Shown here in pieces: positions 46,201 through 56,875 of a DNA stretch of 64,000 nt (position 1 is the stretch's first letter; every line of letters begins with the position of its first letter). This DNA comes from Pisaster brevispinus (taxonomy: Eukaryota > Echinodermata > Asteroidea > Forcipulatida > Asteriidae). The DNA lies in contig JAMKCF010000001.1 in the NCBI GenBank assembly GCA_023634235.1, positions 7,690,758 through 7,754,757 of the forward strand. Direction: 5' to 3'. The notes under the pieces are model-generated. The model was given only the letters and a program-made list of their open reading frames with translations. It made no database searches and was not told where the DNA came from. Made by a program: the position numbers and the translations under genes.

Positions 46201-46720
46201 TTATGTGTCAATGCGCTCTTTTGAAATCATACGAAGGGCAACTTTCCTTCGTTCTTGCGCCATCTCGGGACTTCTCCATCTCCCCCACAGCCGTCTCCCT
46301 GCCTTCAACTTCAACTTGTAGGCTTGCTTCGACCCTTCTTCGGTAACTTTGTGTTGTTTCGTTTGGCCGAACTTGGTGTAACCAAACCTGTCTATTGGTT
46401 TTGCATTTCTTTTGGGTCTGGGCTGTGGTAGTGGTGGATCCATATTTTCTGGCCTTACTCCAGTCGACGGTGTGTTACTTTTGTCGTCAACTGGGGTTTG
46501 ATGAATGTGTTGCCTTTCGTTTGATTCTTCTTCTGTGTCACTTAAATTACTGATGGAAACTGTATCATTTTGTGGCTGATGGCAGCACTCTGTGAACTTA
46601 TCGACGTGTGGTGAGGCATTGGGTGAGATAAAATCTGTTCTCACTGAAGAAGACCTGGTGTCGACCTCCTCATCACATGAGTCTTGTTCAAATATTTCTG
46701 TCTCCTCGTTGGTGGATGTT
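46201..46720 (-). pseudogene. Gypsy-1 pol C-terminal tail (frameshifted)
   Basis: In the frame after pol the sequence continues DEEVDTRSSSVRTDFISPNA, an acidic/serine-rich part, then PRPKRNAKPIDRFGYTKFG and a basic helix ending RMISKERIDT. A single frame change near 46720 separates it from the integrase frame. 'KR.AKP.DRFG' tails are typical of gypsy polyproteins. Confidence 0.7.
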
Positions 46721-49715
46721 TTGTCTGGTACTCATCTTGAGGTTTATTGGACTTGTGCATTGAAGGAGTTTCTTTTGGAGAAGGCTTATTTGATGTAGAT
46801 TCTTCTGTCTCTTCGCATTCACGGCTTTGAGGTTGGTTTGGTTCATCTCTTTCTACCGGTAGGAACATGCACGGTGTTAATAGGTTTCTGTGCAGGGTTC
46901 GTTCCTTTCCACTTTCTGGAGAATATACCACGTATACCGGTAGGTTTGGTCGTTTTGAAATGACCACATAAGGAGTTGGTTCCCATCTGTCGGCAAGTTT
47001 TTGCGTTCCTATGATGTGCTTGTGCTGGACCAATACACGATCACCTTGACGGAGGGGAGCATCCCATGTACCTCGATCATACAATCTTTTCTGCTTCGCC
47101 TGTGATTTTGTTGCATGGTCATTCGCTATTTTGTAAGCAGTGAGGAGGCCTTCTCGATATTTCTCAACGAACTCCTCGTAGTTTGGTTGGTCTTCACCAG
47201 TGTTTGTGTTGAGGCCGAACATTAAATCAATCGGTAGGTTTGGGTGTCTTCCGAACATGAGAAAGAATGGGGCATAACCAGTGGAGTCGTGTCGAGTAGC
47301 ATTATAAGCGTGAGCCATCTTGCCTACATACTCTTTCCAGTCTTTCTTCATGTTTGGTTCCATTGAGCCGAGCATATTGAGGAGGGTGTGGTTAAAATGC
47401 TCGGTCTGCCCATTCCCTTGAGGATGATAAGGCGTTGTGTGACTTTTCTTTATTCCCGAAACCTTGCAGAGTTCTTTGACGAGTTGGCTTTCAAAATTTC
47501 TGCCCTGATCTGAATGAAGACGAAGAGGAAAGCCGTAGTGCTGGAAGAAGTTTTTCCACAATATTTTGGCTACAGTATCTGCTTTCTGGTCGATGGTGGG
47601 GAATGCTTGTGCATATTTGGTGAAGTGATCTGTTATTACAAGGATGTTTTCAAAACCGCCCTTTGATCTTTCCAGCTTCAGGAAGTCAATGCACACCAAC
47701 TCGAGAGGTTCGCTTGTGGTTACGTTGACGAGAGGTACTCTGGTTCTAGAAGGTTGTGTTTTTCGAAGACAGCACCTTTTGCATTCGACGCACCACTGTT
47801 TGACATCGTCTGCCATTTTGGGCCAGAAAAATCTCCTCCTAACCAAGTCTAGTGTTCTCTCGAATCCCATGTGACCGACGTCATTGTGGAGACCGTGCAT
47901 GGCCGTTGCTCTAAACTTCTCAGGTAGTACAAGCTGGTACGATGTCTTTCCATCACTTGTTCTTTTTCGATGAAGAATATCGTCTCGTATGCACAATTTG
48001 TCCCACTGGCGGAAGTAGAGTTGACATTCTCGTGGCTCATGCTTTCTCTCAAGAGAGTTTGGTTTTTCATTGTTGCTGAAGAAGAATATTACACGTGATA
48101 GGATCGGATCGTCGCGTTGTGAAATGGCGATATCTCTTTTTGGTAATCTGGGAAACTCATCTTCTGTAGACTCGAAATTTGTTGGCTGTTTCAGCTTTGT
48201 TGCCTGTCTAGTTGTTACTTGGCATTGGACATTGGTGAGTTCAGGAAATAATTGAGACGCAGGTGGATGCCCACTACAGATAGCCTGAACATCGTCCGAG
48301 CATATAGTTATGGCCTCTTTCTGGAAAGCCATGCTGGTTCTTGTAGTGTCCATGTGAGATCGTCTAGATAAGGCATCGGCAGCGGCGTTATTTTTACCAG
48401 GCTTGTACTTGATGTTGAAGTTGAATTGAGACAATGCGGCAACCCATCTTTGGCCAGTTGCGTCTAGTTTGGCTGATGTTGTCACATAGGTGAGAGGGTT
48501 ATTATCAGTTAGCACTGTAAACTGATTTCCAGTGAGATATTCTCTGAATTTGTCAGTGATCGACCATTTCATGGCCAAGAACTCTAGCTTGTGGGCGGGG
48601 TACCTTGATTCTGCTGGGTTTAGGCTTCTGCTTGCGTATGCGATTACTTTCTCAGTTCCTCCCTGTGTTTGGCTCAGTATCGCCCCTAGTCCAACCCCAG
48701 AGGCATCGGTCTGAAGAATGAACGGTACCGAGTAATCAGCATAACCCAATATTGGCGCTGACGTCATCAGGTGTTTTAGAGTATCCATCGCCCTTTGGCA
48801 TTCTTTCGTCCATATGAAGGGAATTAGTGAAGTAGAAATGGCTCTTTTCTTGACCTTTTTCTTGCGTTTTGGATCTCCTGAAGTAAGCTTGAAAAGAGGA
48901 GCTACGATGTTTGAGTAACCTTTGATGAACCGGCGGTAATAGCCAGTGAAGCCGAGAAATCTTTGGACATCTTTCCGGTTGGATGGTGGTGGCCAGTCCA
49001 GTACTTTTGAAGTTTTTTCGGGATCGGTGGAGATGCCTTTAGAAGAGACTATATGCCCAAGGTATTTGACTTCTGTTCTGAGCAAGTCGCACTTTGAAGG
49101 TTTGAGTTTCAGGCCGTGATGACGTAAGCGTGAGAAAACCTCTGAGAGACGCTTGATGTGCTCTTCAAATGTATCAGAGAAAATGATGATGTCGTCGAGA
49201 TACAAAAGTACTTTGGAGTAGTTGAAGTCGCCGAGGCAAGTCATCATTAATCGCTGGAAAGTGGCCGGGGCGTTTTGAAGACCAAAAGGCATTCTGTTGC
49301 ACTCGAAAAGACCCATGGGAGTTGTGAATGCTGTTTTCTGTTTGTCCCTTTCCTCCATCTCAACTTGCCAGTATCCAGATGTTAGATCAAGAGTGCTGAA
49401 GAACTGTGCGTTGCCTAAAGCATCTAAGGCTTCTTCTATTCGCGGTAGGGGGAATGCATCACGTACTGTCTTGCTATTTAGCTGCCTATAATCGATGCAG
49501 ATACGAAGTGAGCCATCTTTTTTGTAGACGATGACCATGGGAGAGGCGTATGGGCTGCTGCTTCTTCTGATTGCTTTTGTTGCTTCCATGATTTTTAGAT
49601 GGTCCTTAATAACTGCTTGGTACTGGGAAGGTGGTATACCCCGGTAGGGTATCCGGCGGTAGGGTATCCGGAATGGCTTGTCATCAATCAGTGGGATGCA
49701 ATGTTTGATGGTAGA
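46641..49715 (-). CDS. pol: Gypsy-1 pol: reverse transcriptase, RNase H, integrase
   Basis: Counting from the Met at 49589, RT covers about residues 1-200, with catalytic Asp in FSTLDLTSGYW (D68) and the YLDD box (130-133). RNase H is about 285-410, with TDASGVGLGA (D295), a KLEFLAMKW segment and TDNNPLTYV (D362). The integrase HHCC zinc finger is about 565-607 (HGLHNDVGH ... CVECKRC). The integrase core has D635 (VCIDFLKL), D694 (LHSDQGRNFE) and E730, with 35 residues between the last two as expected for retroviral-type integrases. A C-terminal 'KLADRWEPTPYVV...LHRNLL' module follows. No chromodomain is seen. The frame continues 5' of 49589 through KHCIPLIDDKPFRIPYR, with a 15-base duplication (CCGGATACCCTACCG) at about 49640. 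Confidence 0.93.
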   Translation of the reverse strand, partial: STIKHCIPLIDDKPFRIPYRRIPYRGIPPSQYQAVIKDHLKIMEATKAIRRSSSPYASPMVIVYKKDGSLRICIDYRQLNSKTVRDAFPLPRIEEALDALGNAQFFSTLDLTSGYWQVEMEERDKQKTAFTTPMGLFECNRMPFGLQNAPATFQRLMMTCLGDFNYSKVLLYLDDIIIFSDTFEEHIKRLSEVFSRLRHHGLKLKPSKCDLLRTEVKYLGHIVSSKGISTDPEKTSKVLDWPPPSNRKDVQRFLGFTGYYRRFIKGYSNIVAPLFKLTSGDPKRKKKVKKRAISTSLIPFIWTKECQRAMDTLKHLMTSAPILGYADYSVPFILQTDASGVGLGAILSQTQGGTEKVIAYASRSLNPAESRYPAHKLEFLAMKWSITDKFREYLTGNQFTVLTDNNPLTYVTTSAKLDATGQRWVAALSQFNFNIKYKPGKNNAAADALSRRSHMDTTRTSMAFQKEAITICSDDVQAICSGHPPASQLFPELTNVQCQVTTRQATKLKQPTNFESTEDEFPRLPKRDIAISQRDDPILSRVIFFFSNNEKPNSLERKHEPRECQLYFRQWDKLCIRDDILHRKRTSDGKTSYQLVLPEKFRATAMHGLHNDVGHMGFERTLDLVRRRFFWPKMADDVKQWCVECKRCCLRKTQPSRTRVPLVNVTTSEPLELVCIDFLKLERSKGGFENILVITDHFTKYAQAFPTIDQKADTVAKILWKNFFQHYGFPLRLHSDQGRNFESQLVKELCKVSGIKKSHTTPYHPQGNGQTEHFNHTLLNMLGSMEPNMKKDWKEYVGKMAHAYNATRHDSTGYAPFFLMFGRHPNLPIDLMFGLNTNTGEDQPNYEEFVEKYREGLLTAYKIANDHATKSQAKQKRLYDRGTWDAPLRQGDRVLVQHKHIIGTQKLADRWEPTPYVVISKRPNLPVYVVYSPESGKERTLHRNLLTPCMFLPVERDEPNQPQSRECEETEESTSNKPSPKETPSMHKSNKPQDEYQTKHPPTRRQKYLNKTHVMRRSTPGLLQ

Positions 49716-50240
49716 CGTGCAACCGAAAGTGAGCTTGCCGAGAACACATCTGAATATGTTTGAAGGAGATTTATGAGGTGTTTCTTCTGCTCGTCAGTCT
49801 CTAAGGCTGCATTCGATAAGTCTAATTTCGGAATGATGTTCTTCAAATCGCCAGTCACGTTTGTGTTTCTCACATAACATTTGGACGGAGAGGTTGTTGC
49901 ATGATGATTATCTACCTTGTCTGTCACTTTGGAGTTTGAAATGACTTCATCTGCTCGAAGGATGGAGGACAACTGTGCCAGCTTACAGTTGCGTTTCACT
50001 TTGATTGGCTTGGCAGAGATGTTGCAGAGTCTGACGGGGACACGACGGTTAGACCCTACATCAGCTATGAGTTTCCCCACTTTCAAGCATGAAGAAGAGT
50101 TGTTGGGAAAACTTTCGACGATGGTGGTATACGAGTGATTTCCATGTACACAAGGAGCTTCACAGATGATGTCAACTTCCTCGCCTGGTAGAATCGTACG
50201 AGGAAGTCTGCCTACATACTTGGCATAGCCGATCATGCCT
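49688..50240 (-). pseudogene. Gypsy-1 protease-RT linker
   Basis: Frame reading IGYAKYVGRLPRTILPGEEV through FPNNSSSCLKVGKLIADVGS and a region ending LLQTYSDVFSASSLSVARL. This is the usual segment between protease and RT in gypsy elements. It is off-frame from both neighbours, with changes near 50240 and 49715. Confidence 0.75.
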
Positions 50241-50700
50241 GTCTGGTCTCTCGATACTGAAGTAGACGTTGAGGTATGCTGTGTGCCACGTTAAGTTTTC
50301 ATCCTTCACTTGGTCCATATATTGATATCCTCTGGCTATTTGTTGGTCTCGCTTCGAGGCTCTGATCACGTTTGTACCAACGAGTACTGGTACACGTCGT
50401 CTGTAGCGGTCTGAGGGGACAACAAATGCAGGAACATCGTCATAGGTAACGCCAAGAATTACGATGGAGATTGGGACAACCCCGAGATATGGCACGTTTT
50501 GTCCACTTGCGCCTTCTATTGAAACGTCTGCTGGTATAAGTGGTTTAGTCTGCAAGTTTGAGTTTTTCCTCCAGAGTTCTTCGGTGATTGATGTTATCTG
50601 TGAGCCGGAGTCTATGAGCGCTAGGTAGTTCTCACCATCCACTTCTATGACATCTTCATTATTAGGTCCGATGACTTGTTGAAAGTCTGGTTTGTCTGGG
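50172..50700 (-). pseudogene. Gypsy-1 protease
   Basis: ALIDSGSQITSITEELW contains the retropepsin D-S/T-G box (IDSG). The downstream GVTYDDVPAFVVPSD and VLVGTNVI correspond to the second half with the I-G-like turn. It lies in a different frame from gag and from the following linker. It would cleave the gag-pol polyprotein as a dimer. Confidence 0.8.
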
Positions 50701-52089
50701 TGAGTCAGTGAAGACTGTTGAGCTGGGGGTTGATTTATTGGGCGTGTGGATTCTGGCTCGCAAACGGCTTGCCCATTGGCCGCCGCCTTCCAAGTTTAAA
50801 GGAACGTTTCTGCACCCTCTTGCAAAGTGTCCTTCCTGACCACATTTGTGACAGGAGTAGACCCTGTGACCCTCTTGTTTCCTCGTTGAAGTTCTTGTTG
50901 GGTTGCTGGCAAGTTGTTCTACCTTTTCGGTGAGGAGGCTCATTTTAACCATCAGTTCTTGTAAGATCTCGTGGTCAGTCTTCTTGTTGAGTGGTTGGCA
51001 AGTAGTTGCTGCTTTTTGAGGATTGGGCTGTGGCTGATAATGTTGTGACTGTGATGATTTCTGAGATTGTGCTTTGACTTCTGGCTTAGAAGTTGGTTCA
51101 AGTCGCATCTCTCTTTCTAGCTGCCTAACTTCTGTCTGCAGCTCGCGGAACGTCATCTCGCGTGGTCTCATAGGTGCGATTCGTCGAGTTACTCTTTCGT
51201 CTTTTACTCCTCGCATGAATTGTTGCGTGAGCATGTGGTTGCGGTTTGGGAACGGACTGCCTTTGCTCATTCGTTCTTCTACTGTACGGAGTGTAGCTTC
51301 TAGTTCTACTGCAAAGATGCTGGCCAATTCAGTAGGACTCCTCATACGTGCATAGAACTCGGCTAGTGGATCGCCAATCATCATGAGCTCACCAAACTGT
51401 GCCCTCAGCTCAGCAAATGCATGTTTTGGAGTCTGCTGGTTAGGTGGAAGGTTCAGTACTAGCTTTCTTGCTGCTCCTCCCAAGTACCTCACTATTGTTG
51501 CAAACTGTATTTCCATTGGCATCGCTGTATTTTCTATCAGGTACTTGGTATCTCGCACCCAGTCGTCGACGTAGGTACTCGAACCTTCTTTTCCCGTGAA
51601 GATAGGGACGCTCTTGACCTGGTGTGACGGCATGAGATGTAGCTGAGGTGTGGATGCAGTCAGATTTGAAGAAAGATTATGATGTTTTTGGATCTTCGGA
51701 TTGTTCGGTTGTGGAGTATGCGGTGAGAAGCTAAGGTAGTCTGGTGTTACGTGTCTTCGTCTGGGCGTAGCAGTGGTAGCAGATGGACAAGGAGAGGTGT
51801 ATCTGTGTTGTCGATGAGGTTGTTGATGCAGTCCACTTTGGGAGAGTCTCTGTTCCAGATGTTGAAGTTCAGAGAGCATCTCTTCTGCTAATGGTTGATA
51901 CTTAATTGGAGGTCCATCTTCAGGAGGAGAGGCTCGTGATGTTGAATGCTGTGATGGTGGTTGAGGACTGAGAGTCGGAGGATTGAGTGAAGTGCGACGT
52001 TTTGGTCGGGTTGACACCAGTGGGTTTCCTAACATCATTGCAGAAGTTGGACGTGTGTCGTCCGATTGCTTTCTTCGAGACGTGGCCAT
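50662..52089 (-). CDS. gag: Gypsy-1 gag with CCHC zinc knuckle
   Basis: I take the ATG at 52089 (MATSRRKQSDDTRP) as the start because the longer open frame upstream has no ATG and the context CCCATGG is good. The protein has a Ser/Pro/Gln-rich N-terminus, a capsid-like middle (PIFTGKEGSSTYVDDWVRDT, FATIVRYLGGAARKLVLNLP, YARMRSPTELASIFAVELEA) and one nucleocapsid knuckle, C-H-K-C-G-Q-E-G-H-F-A-R-G-C. It would assemble virus-like particles and package element RNA. The end of this frame (about 50750-50662) is probably past the frame change, since the protease-proximal sequence is in another frame. Confidence 0.9.
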   Translation of the reverse strand: MATSRRKQSDDTRPTSAMMLGNPLVSTRPKRRTSLNPPTLSPQPPSQHSTSRASPPEDGPPIKYQPLAEEMLSELQHLEQRLSQSGLHQQPHRQHRYTSPCPSATTATPRRRHVTPDYLSFSPHTPQPNNPKIQKHHNLSSNLTASTPQLHLMPSHQVKSVPIFTGKEGSSTYVDDWVRDTKYLIENTAMPMEIQFATIVRYLGGAARKLVLNLPPNQQTPKHAFAELRAQFGELMMIGDPLAEFYARMRSPTELASIFAVELEATLRTVEERMSKGSPFPNRNHMLTQQFMRGVKDERVTRRIAPMRPREMTFRELQTEVRQLEREMRLEPTSKPEVKAQSQKSSQSQHYQPQPNPQKAATTCQPLNKKTDHEILQELMVKMSLLTEKVEQLASNPTRTSTRKQEGHRVYSCHKCGQEGHFARGCRNVPLNLEGGGQWASRLRARIHTPNKSTPSSTVFTDSPRQTRLSTSHRT

Positions 52090-53185
52090 GGGTGAGATGG
52101 ATAGATGGCGGTGAGATGGGCTGAACAAGGAGCTTTTTACTGATGAAGAAGAAAAAACTCACGAGAAAATAGTAAAGCAAAATCAACTAAATTGCGACAC
52201 TATCAATTACTGCTTTAAAAAAAAAATTGATTATCAATAAATAGGCAATAAAACTTCAAAAAAAATGTAAATGAAGGCAATTTCTAGGAAAAATACCAGT
52301 CAAATGGCAATCATAAACCAATCAATATCAATTGAAGGTGTAGTCAGCTTAAATGTAACGTTTAAATGCAACGTCAAGCTTTGAACCTTCCTGGATCACT
52401 TATACAATGAATGACAGTTATAATACTCGTCAAATTATATATTTAGCACTTCAAATGGCAAATAGAACGTGATACAGTAACTTGTATGGAAGCACCCACA
52501 AGACAACACTAGTGTCTCAAAGGTAAGTAGAAAACACATAAACAAAATTAATCAAAACAACAAATTAACTTGTAAATCAGCAATAAGAATCAAATATTCA
52601 ATCAACTTGAACACGGAATAATATTCAGCTGCTCAATGCATCATTGGAATGTGAATCAATTCAGGCTTTCAAGACCAGTAGCATCGGAACTACCCTGCCG
52701 GCTATTGATACACACTGGCGCAATTGTCAACTCTAAACTCAACAACAGCACCTTCCGGTGAACGGATTAACTCAAGTTATTATGCAATACAACAATTTAA
52801 ATCTGGAAACACCAGCTGAAAAGTTCAATTGGAACGATGTTGTTACCTGGGAACAATGGCAGCGTCTTTGACTGTACTGGCTTGCCTGAGGAGAGTTCCT
52901 TAAAGACAGTTTTAATGTTCTTGAACTGTATGGTAATGTATACGATCGGCTGAAGTGGATATAGCCCTACTCAAATAGAATGTCCAATATGAGTTGATTT
53001 TCCAAGATCAGTTATTTTCAATGTCGGATCGTAGCCAAAACGCAGTACTGTCCGATGTAAGTTGATCAAAGGCTCGAGGCACTTCAGTGACGCAGAAGAT
53101 GGCAGTATCGTCGGCTTGGAGATACGACCAATTGGGGGTACCCTGGTGCAGCTTCTGACGGTGCTAGATCTCTGGGGTACGGTGC

Positions 53186-53306
53186 GGGAGCTGGCTGTAC
53201 TCAATCTCGGGGGGTTACAGGCTGGAGCTGGCTGTACCCAATCTCGGGGGGTTACAGGCTGGAGCTGGCTGTACCCAATCTCGGGGGTTACAGGCTGGAG
53301 CTGGCT
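53186..53306. repeat. Three-copy 37-38 bp repeat in gypsy-1 leader
   Basis: Three head-to-tail copies of a unit containing GAGCTGGCTGTACCCAATCT and CGGGGGGTTACAGGCTG. It lies in the 1.3-kb region between the 5' LTR and gag. Confidence 0.85.
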
Positions 53307-53435
53307 GATGAAAGGCGGGGCTCTGGGCCTCGGATTCGGTGGTAATGTCTGCTGTACCACTCTGACTCGGGATCGGTGTTTACTGTCAGAAGGGAGGTCT
53401 TCAGGAGTGAACAATTTTCAGGTGAATTTTCCCTG

Positions 53436-53453
53436 TGCCCGGATCTTCCACCA
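53436..53453 (-). promoter_or_regulatory. Gypsy-1 primer binding site candidate
   Basis: On the minus strand, three bases after the LTR end, the sequence is TGGTGGAAGATCCGGGC. It starts with TGG as required to pair with a tRNA 3' CCA. I could not name the tRNA. Confidence 0.7.
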
Positions 53454-53456
53454 ATT

Positions 53457-54085
53457 TGTGACCATTAAGGTGTTGTTACGTCACTGTTTTAATAGGCACG
53501 GGGAAACTGGCTTTGAAGTTCTCGGTTCTTTATTGAATCTGTAAAAATTGGTGAACAAAGTGTTGTTGAAGGTTCGGCCAATTTCAGAATGACGGTAAAC
53601 TCAAGTTAAGTAAAAATAACAACTGTATAAATGGAAAATGAATCAAGCTTAAGTAACAATAAAAACTCCCGGTCGCCACCTTGGCGAACCGCATACCTCA
53701 TGTAAACCGTACGGAGATTGATTAGAGATACACTAAATAATACAAATGTTGATTTAAAAGAAACACTAGAATTCCCATACATTCCTTTGGTAACTAGGTA
53801 AGAGTTGAAAGATTTAAGAAATGATGCAAAGAGATATATAAAATAGACAAGATTCATACCTGTAAAAATTGGTGAACAAAGTGTTGTTGAAGGTTCGGCC
53901 AATTTCAGAATGACGCCCAGATTATTGAACGGCGGGAAATATACAAATTAGAACGTAGGGGGCGCTTCGTAAATTTAAATGATAAAGAGATATTTACAAC
54001 AACAAAAGGTTTGAAATGAATATACAAAGTAGGAATATACCAACATTTAACGGGGGTGTTCTTTACATACACCTGGGCCGTGACA
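53457..54085 (-). repeat. Gypsy-1 5' LTR (629 bp)
   Basis: Same boundaries as the other LTR (TGTCACGGCC ... AATGGTCACA). The element promoter and polyadenylation signal should lie here; I did not assign them. Confidence 0.92.
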
Positions 54086-54089
54086 GATA

Positions 54090-56003
54090 TAAACTGGGAA
54101 AAAACATGAAGGGAAAGGCTGTCATAGGGGTGGACTACCCTCGAGCCTTTGGGGATTATTCTGGCCCAAACGAAGAATAAAATGCCGACTGGGAAGTTAC
54201 AGGTCAACAATAAAGTCTTTCAAGTGACAGGTGGGGGGGGGGGCGTTTGGGTCGAGTATGTGACGCGTTAGGCAACTCAAGTGTAACACTCGTGGTGTCG
54301 GGCTCAACTGCCAAAAAGTCAAAAGCCATGGTTAAGACGGGACTAGAATCCGGAGCTGTATGGGCACTGTCGGAAACAGCGTCGGACGCACTATCGGCTG
54401 GAGTGGATAGTTAATGGGAAATGTCCCGCGGGTCGGGGGGCTAAGGCACAGGTTCAGAGTAAGCATCATCATCGTGGGCAATATTGCGAGAGTATGGGAG
54501 GGTACGATCCAAATTGCAGGAAACTTGACACGGTACGAGGTGCTCCTGAGATGGGAGCCAACAAATTTGCGGATGTTGCACCACAGACCGTCGTCAGATG
54601 AGACGAGATAGCGATTTCATGCACAAGACTTGTTGCGGTCACTGTAGAGGTAAACCAAGTTGCCAACTTCAACCGGTGTATCGGGTGGAAGAGACTTCAG
54701 AGGGGCGTTGCATTTTTCGCTGTTTGGGTGGTTACGAGAGCGGTGCTGGGCCTGGATCATGTTGAGGTCGGCAAACGGAATCTGCTGGTTTGTGAACTGG
54801 TTACGTTGGAACCACATTTTGCGTGCTAACAAACCTCGGTTACGAATACGAGAGTTCAAGACTGCGGTGGCGAGCAAAAGCGTGAGCGGTGTTGCTGGAC
54901 TACCAGTTGGGTCTTGGCGTAGTAGCTCGTCTTCTAATTCGCGAACTGCCTTCTCCGCGATGGGGTTTTTGTTGGGGTTTTTGATACGGCCAATCTCAAT
55001 ACAAATTCGATGTTGTTGGAGGAGCTTGTCCTGGACCAGCCGAGTAAAGCCCGGGACTGGGTCTTAGCGGATCACAGAGAGGGGGCCGTCTAATGGGCGG
55101 AGCTCAATGCAAAGGCGTATAAGGGCTGTGCGCAGTGTGTCGGGGTGTCCATCGTCAATGATGCATGATGTGTAGGAGGTTGAGCATTCTCGCAAGATGA
55201 GGATCAGTTGACGGTTGCGCTTGATCACGTCTGATGCAAAAGAGATTCCGACCGAATCTGGAGGCTCGCCTGTAGACTGCACAATGATAACAGCTGGAGC
55301 AAACTTCGTTAACAGACTTGTCTAAATCGAGGGCAAAGTAGCAACAACAAGTCACAGAATTGAGTTGGTGGCGTGTTGGATGGTCGAGTTGGATGTGGAG
55401 CGCAGTAAGGAGGCCATGGAGTACTTGACGAGGAACGATGATGCATTCTCGAGTAGGGAACAGTGGCTCTTCTCTGCGAACTATCAGTAGCCCATCCTTA
55501 GCAACTGATGCAACTTGTAGGTAACGCTTTACATCCGTGATGGTTGTGGCTTTTTTGGGAGAACGGGTGCCCTTGACCAGTTGAGCGTGAGTACGGCGCA
55601 GATCTGGGCACTCCGACTGAACTGCCAACCATGCAGCTCTGCTTGTAAATGGGAGCTTAGCGTCACCGGAGAGGACCTCCTGGGCAGACACTCGCATGAC
55701 CGTGGACTCTTCAATGTGTCTGACAAAGGTACATACTTCGAAATCAGAGGGTATATTTGCGGAACCAGCAAGGTGGCGAATGGTAGCTTGGAAGCGGCTT
55801 ACAGTGGATAGGAATGTTGAAATCCGGGGGCTTGCTGAGAATTCACCACGGCACAGCTTTTCGTATGCTTGGACGCATGTTACCGAATTAGCTACAAGAG
55901 CAAAACAAACTACCGAGGGCGCTAGAGTGTACATTGTTAGACACTGGCGGCGCCGTAAAATGTAAACACATCGCCTGGTGCGTCGCGATCGCAAGTGCAT
56001 CAC
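54090..56003 (-). pseudogene. LTR-retroelement pol fragment (integrase region), gypsy-3
   Basis: Minus strand from 56003: an RNase H end (FQATIRHLAGSANIPSDFE), then a zinc-finger-like part (LHIQLDHPTRHQLNSV ... CSSCYHC), then an integrase core. The core's catalytic Asp residues appear in FASDVIKRNRQLILILRE and in the DPVPGF context after a stop at about 55065, with the Glu in NPIAEKAVRELEDELL. The end reads RNQFTNQQIPFADLN and VGNLVYLYSDRNK, with a stop at 54617, then a conserved basic continuation to about 54470. It resembles an LTR-element family common in marine invertebrates, distinct from gypsy-1 and gypsy-2. RT is missing. Gypsy-1 probably inserted at or near its 3' end. Confidence 0.7.
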
Positions 56004-56584
56004 GTGCTATATGTATACATGTACAAGGAGAATTAGACAATAAATGTGTATTTACAAGGGCCTGGCAGCGAAGAGAAACAAGTCTGGCTGGTCACAATCG
56101 GCCGAGGATGAAATTGAATGAACCGGTGAGTGAAATACTACAAAATTTATTGTTGAGACCGATCAATAGAGACTATTTACATAACGTACAGAATTCGGAT
56201 CATACTCCTCTGAAAGAGTTGATGAGTTGTCCTCGATGAATGATCCTTTCTGATTATCATACACAAGACAGCCATGTTATCCATGGTTATGCCATGCCAA
56301 TGAACGTTTTGGCACAAGCCAATTGAAACACCCATGCTGGAATTTCAGTGAGGTAGGAAGGAATGGATGAAGTCCGCTCAGTGCCTGTCGCACCAAGAAA
56401 GAAATGAATTCCGTCAGGCCAACAATGAAAAAATTACCATCACATGAAAAGTCCGTAACCATGTAGAGTTCAGGAAAAGAAGAGTTTCAAACAGTCACAC
56501 ACGAGACTGATATTCTATCACTGCCGCAAATTTCAAAGTAGATGCAAAAGTATATACAATTGTTAAAACTTCACATTAAATCTT
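56004..56584. other. Flank between gypsy-3 and SINE
   Basis: No gene. This is where a gypsy-2 3' LTR might be expected, but I found no convincing match to the region beyond 62.4 kb. Confidence 0.4.
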
Positions 56585-56875
56585 AGGGCGGTCAGGTTGG
56601 TGTAGTGGTATCTTGCCTTGCCTTTCACCTCTGGGACCCCGGTTCAAATCCCACCGGGGGCACTATGTGGATTGGGTTTTCAGTCCCTACCTGATTGCGT
56701 GGGTTTTCCCTGGAATAATTCTCTGGGGTTTTCCTCCCACGTCTAAAACTGAAACTTCCTTCCTTGTCTTCTCCCCATTGGGTTCTTGGCTAGTACAGTG
56801 ATTTAGTTCGCTTTTCTAAGAGTCCTTGGCTTCACAACCAGAATCAATAAATGAAATGAAATGAAATGAAAATCT
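56585..56875 (+). mobile_element. tRNA-derived SINE with ATGAA tail
   Basis: The head has an A box (TGGTGTAGTGG) and a near-perfect B box (GGTTCAAATCC) at the right spacing. The body includes GGATTGGGTTTTCAGTCCC and GGGTTTTCCTCCCACGTC. It ends in repeats of ATGAA. It is inserted in the 3' part of gypsy-2 on the opposite strand. Possible short duplication AAATCT at both edges. Confidence 0.75.

Larger units (their letters stand above)
43183..54089 (-). mobile_element. Gypsy/Ty3 LTR retrotransposon, structurally complete (gypsy-1)
   Basis: The element runs 43187-54085 on the minus strand with GATA duplicated at 43183-43186 and 54086-54089. It has two LTRs, a polypurine tract touching the 3' LTR, a TGG-starting primer-site-like sequence three bases inside the 5' LTR, gag, protease, RT, RNase H and integrase in gypsy order. 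Length is 10.9 kb, of which 1.9 kb is a nested piggyBac. Frame changes between gag and protease, after protease, before RT and in the tail make this copy non-autonomous as read. The LTRs differ mainly by a 13-base indel, so insertion is fairly recent. Confidence 0.93.

Noticed and set aside
53062..53544. 160-codon plus-strand frame with Gly-Trp-Ser-Trp repeats
   Set aside because: It is a by-product of the three-copy leader repeat in gypsy-1 and runs antisense to the element.
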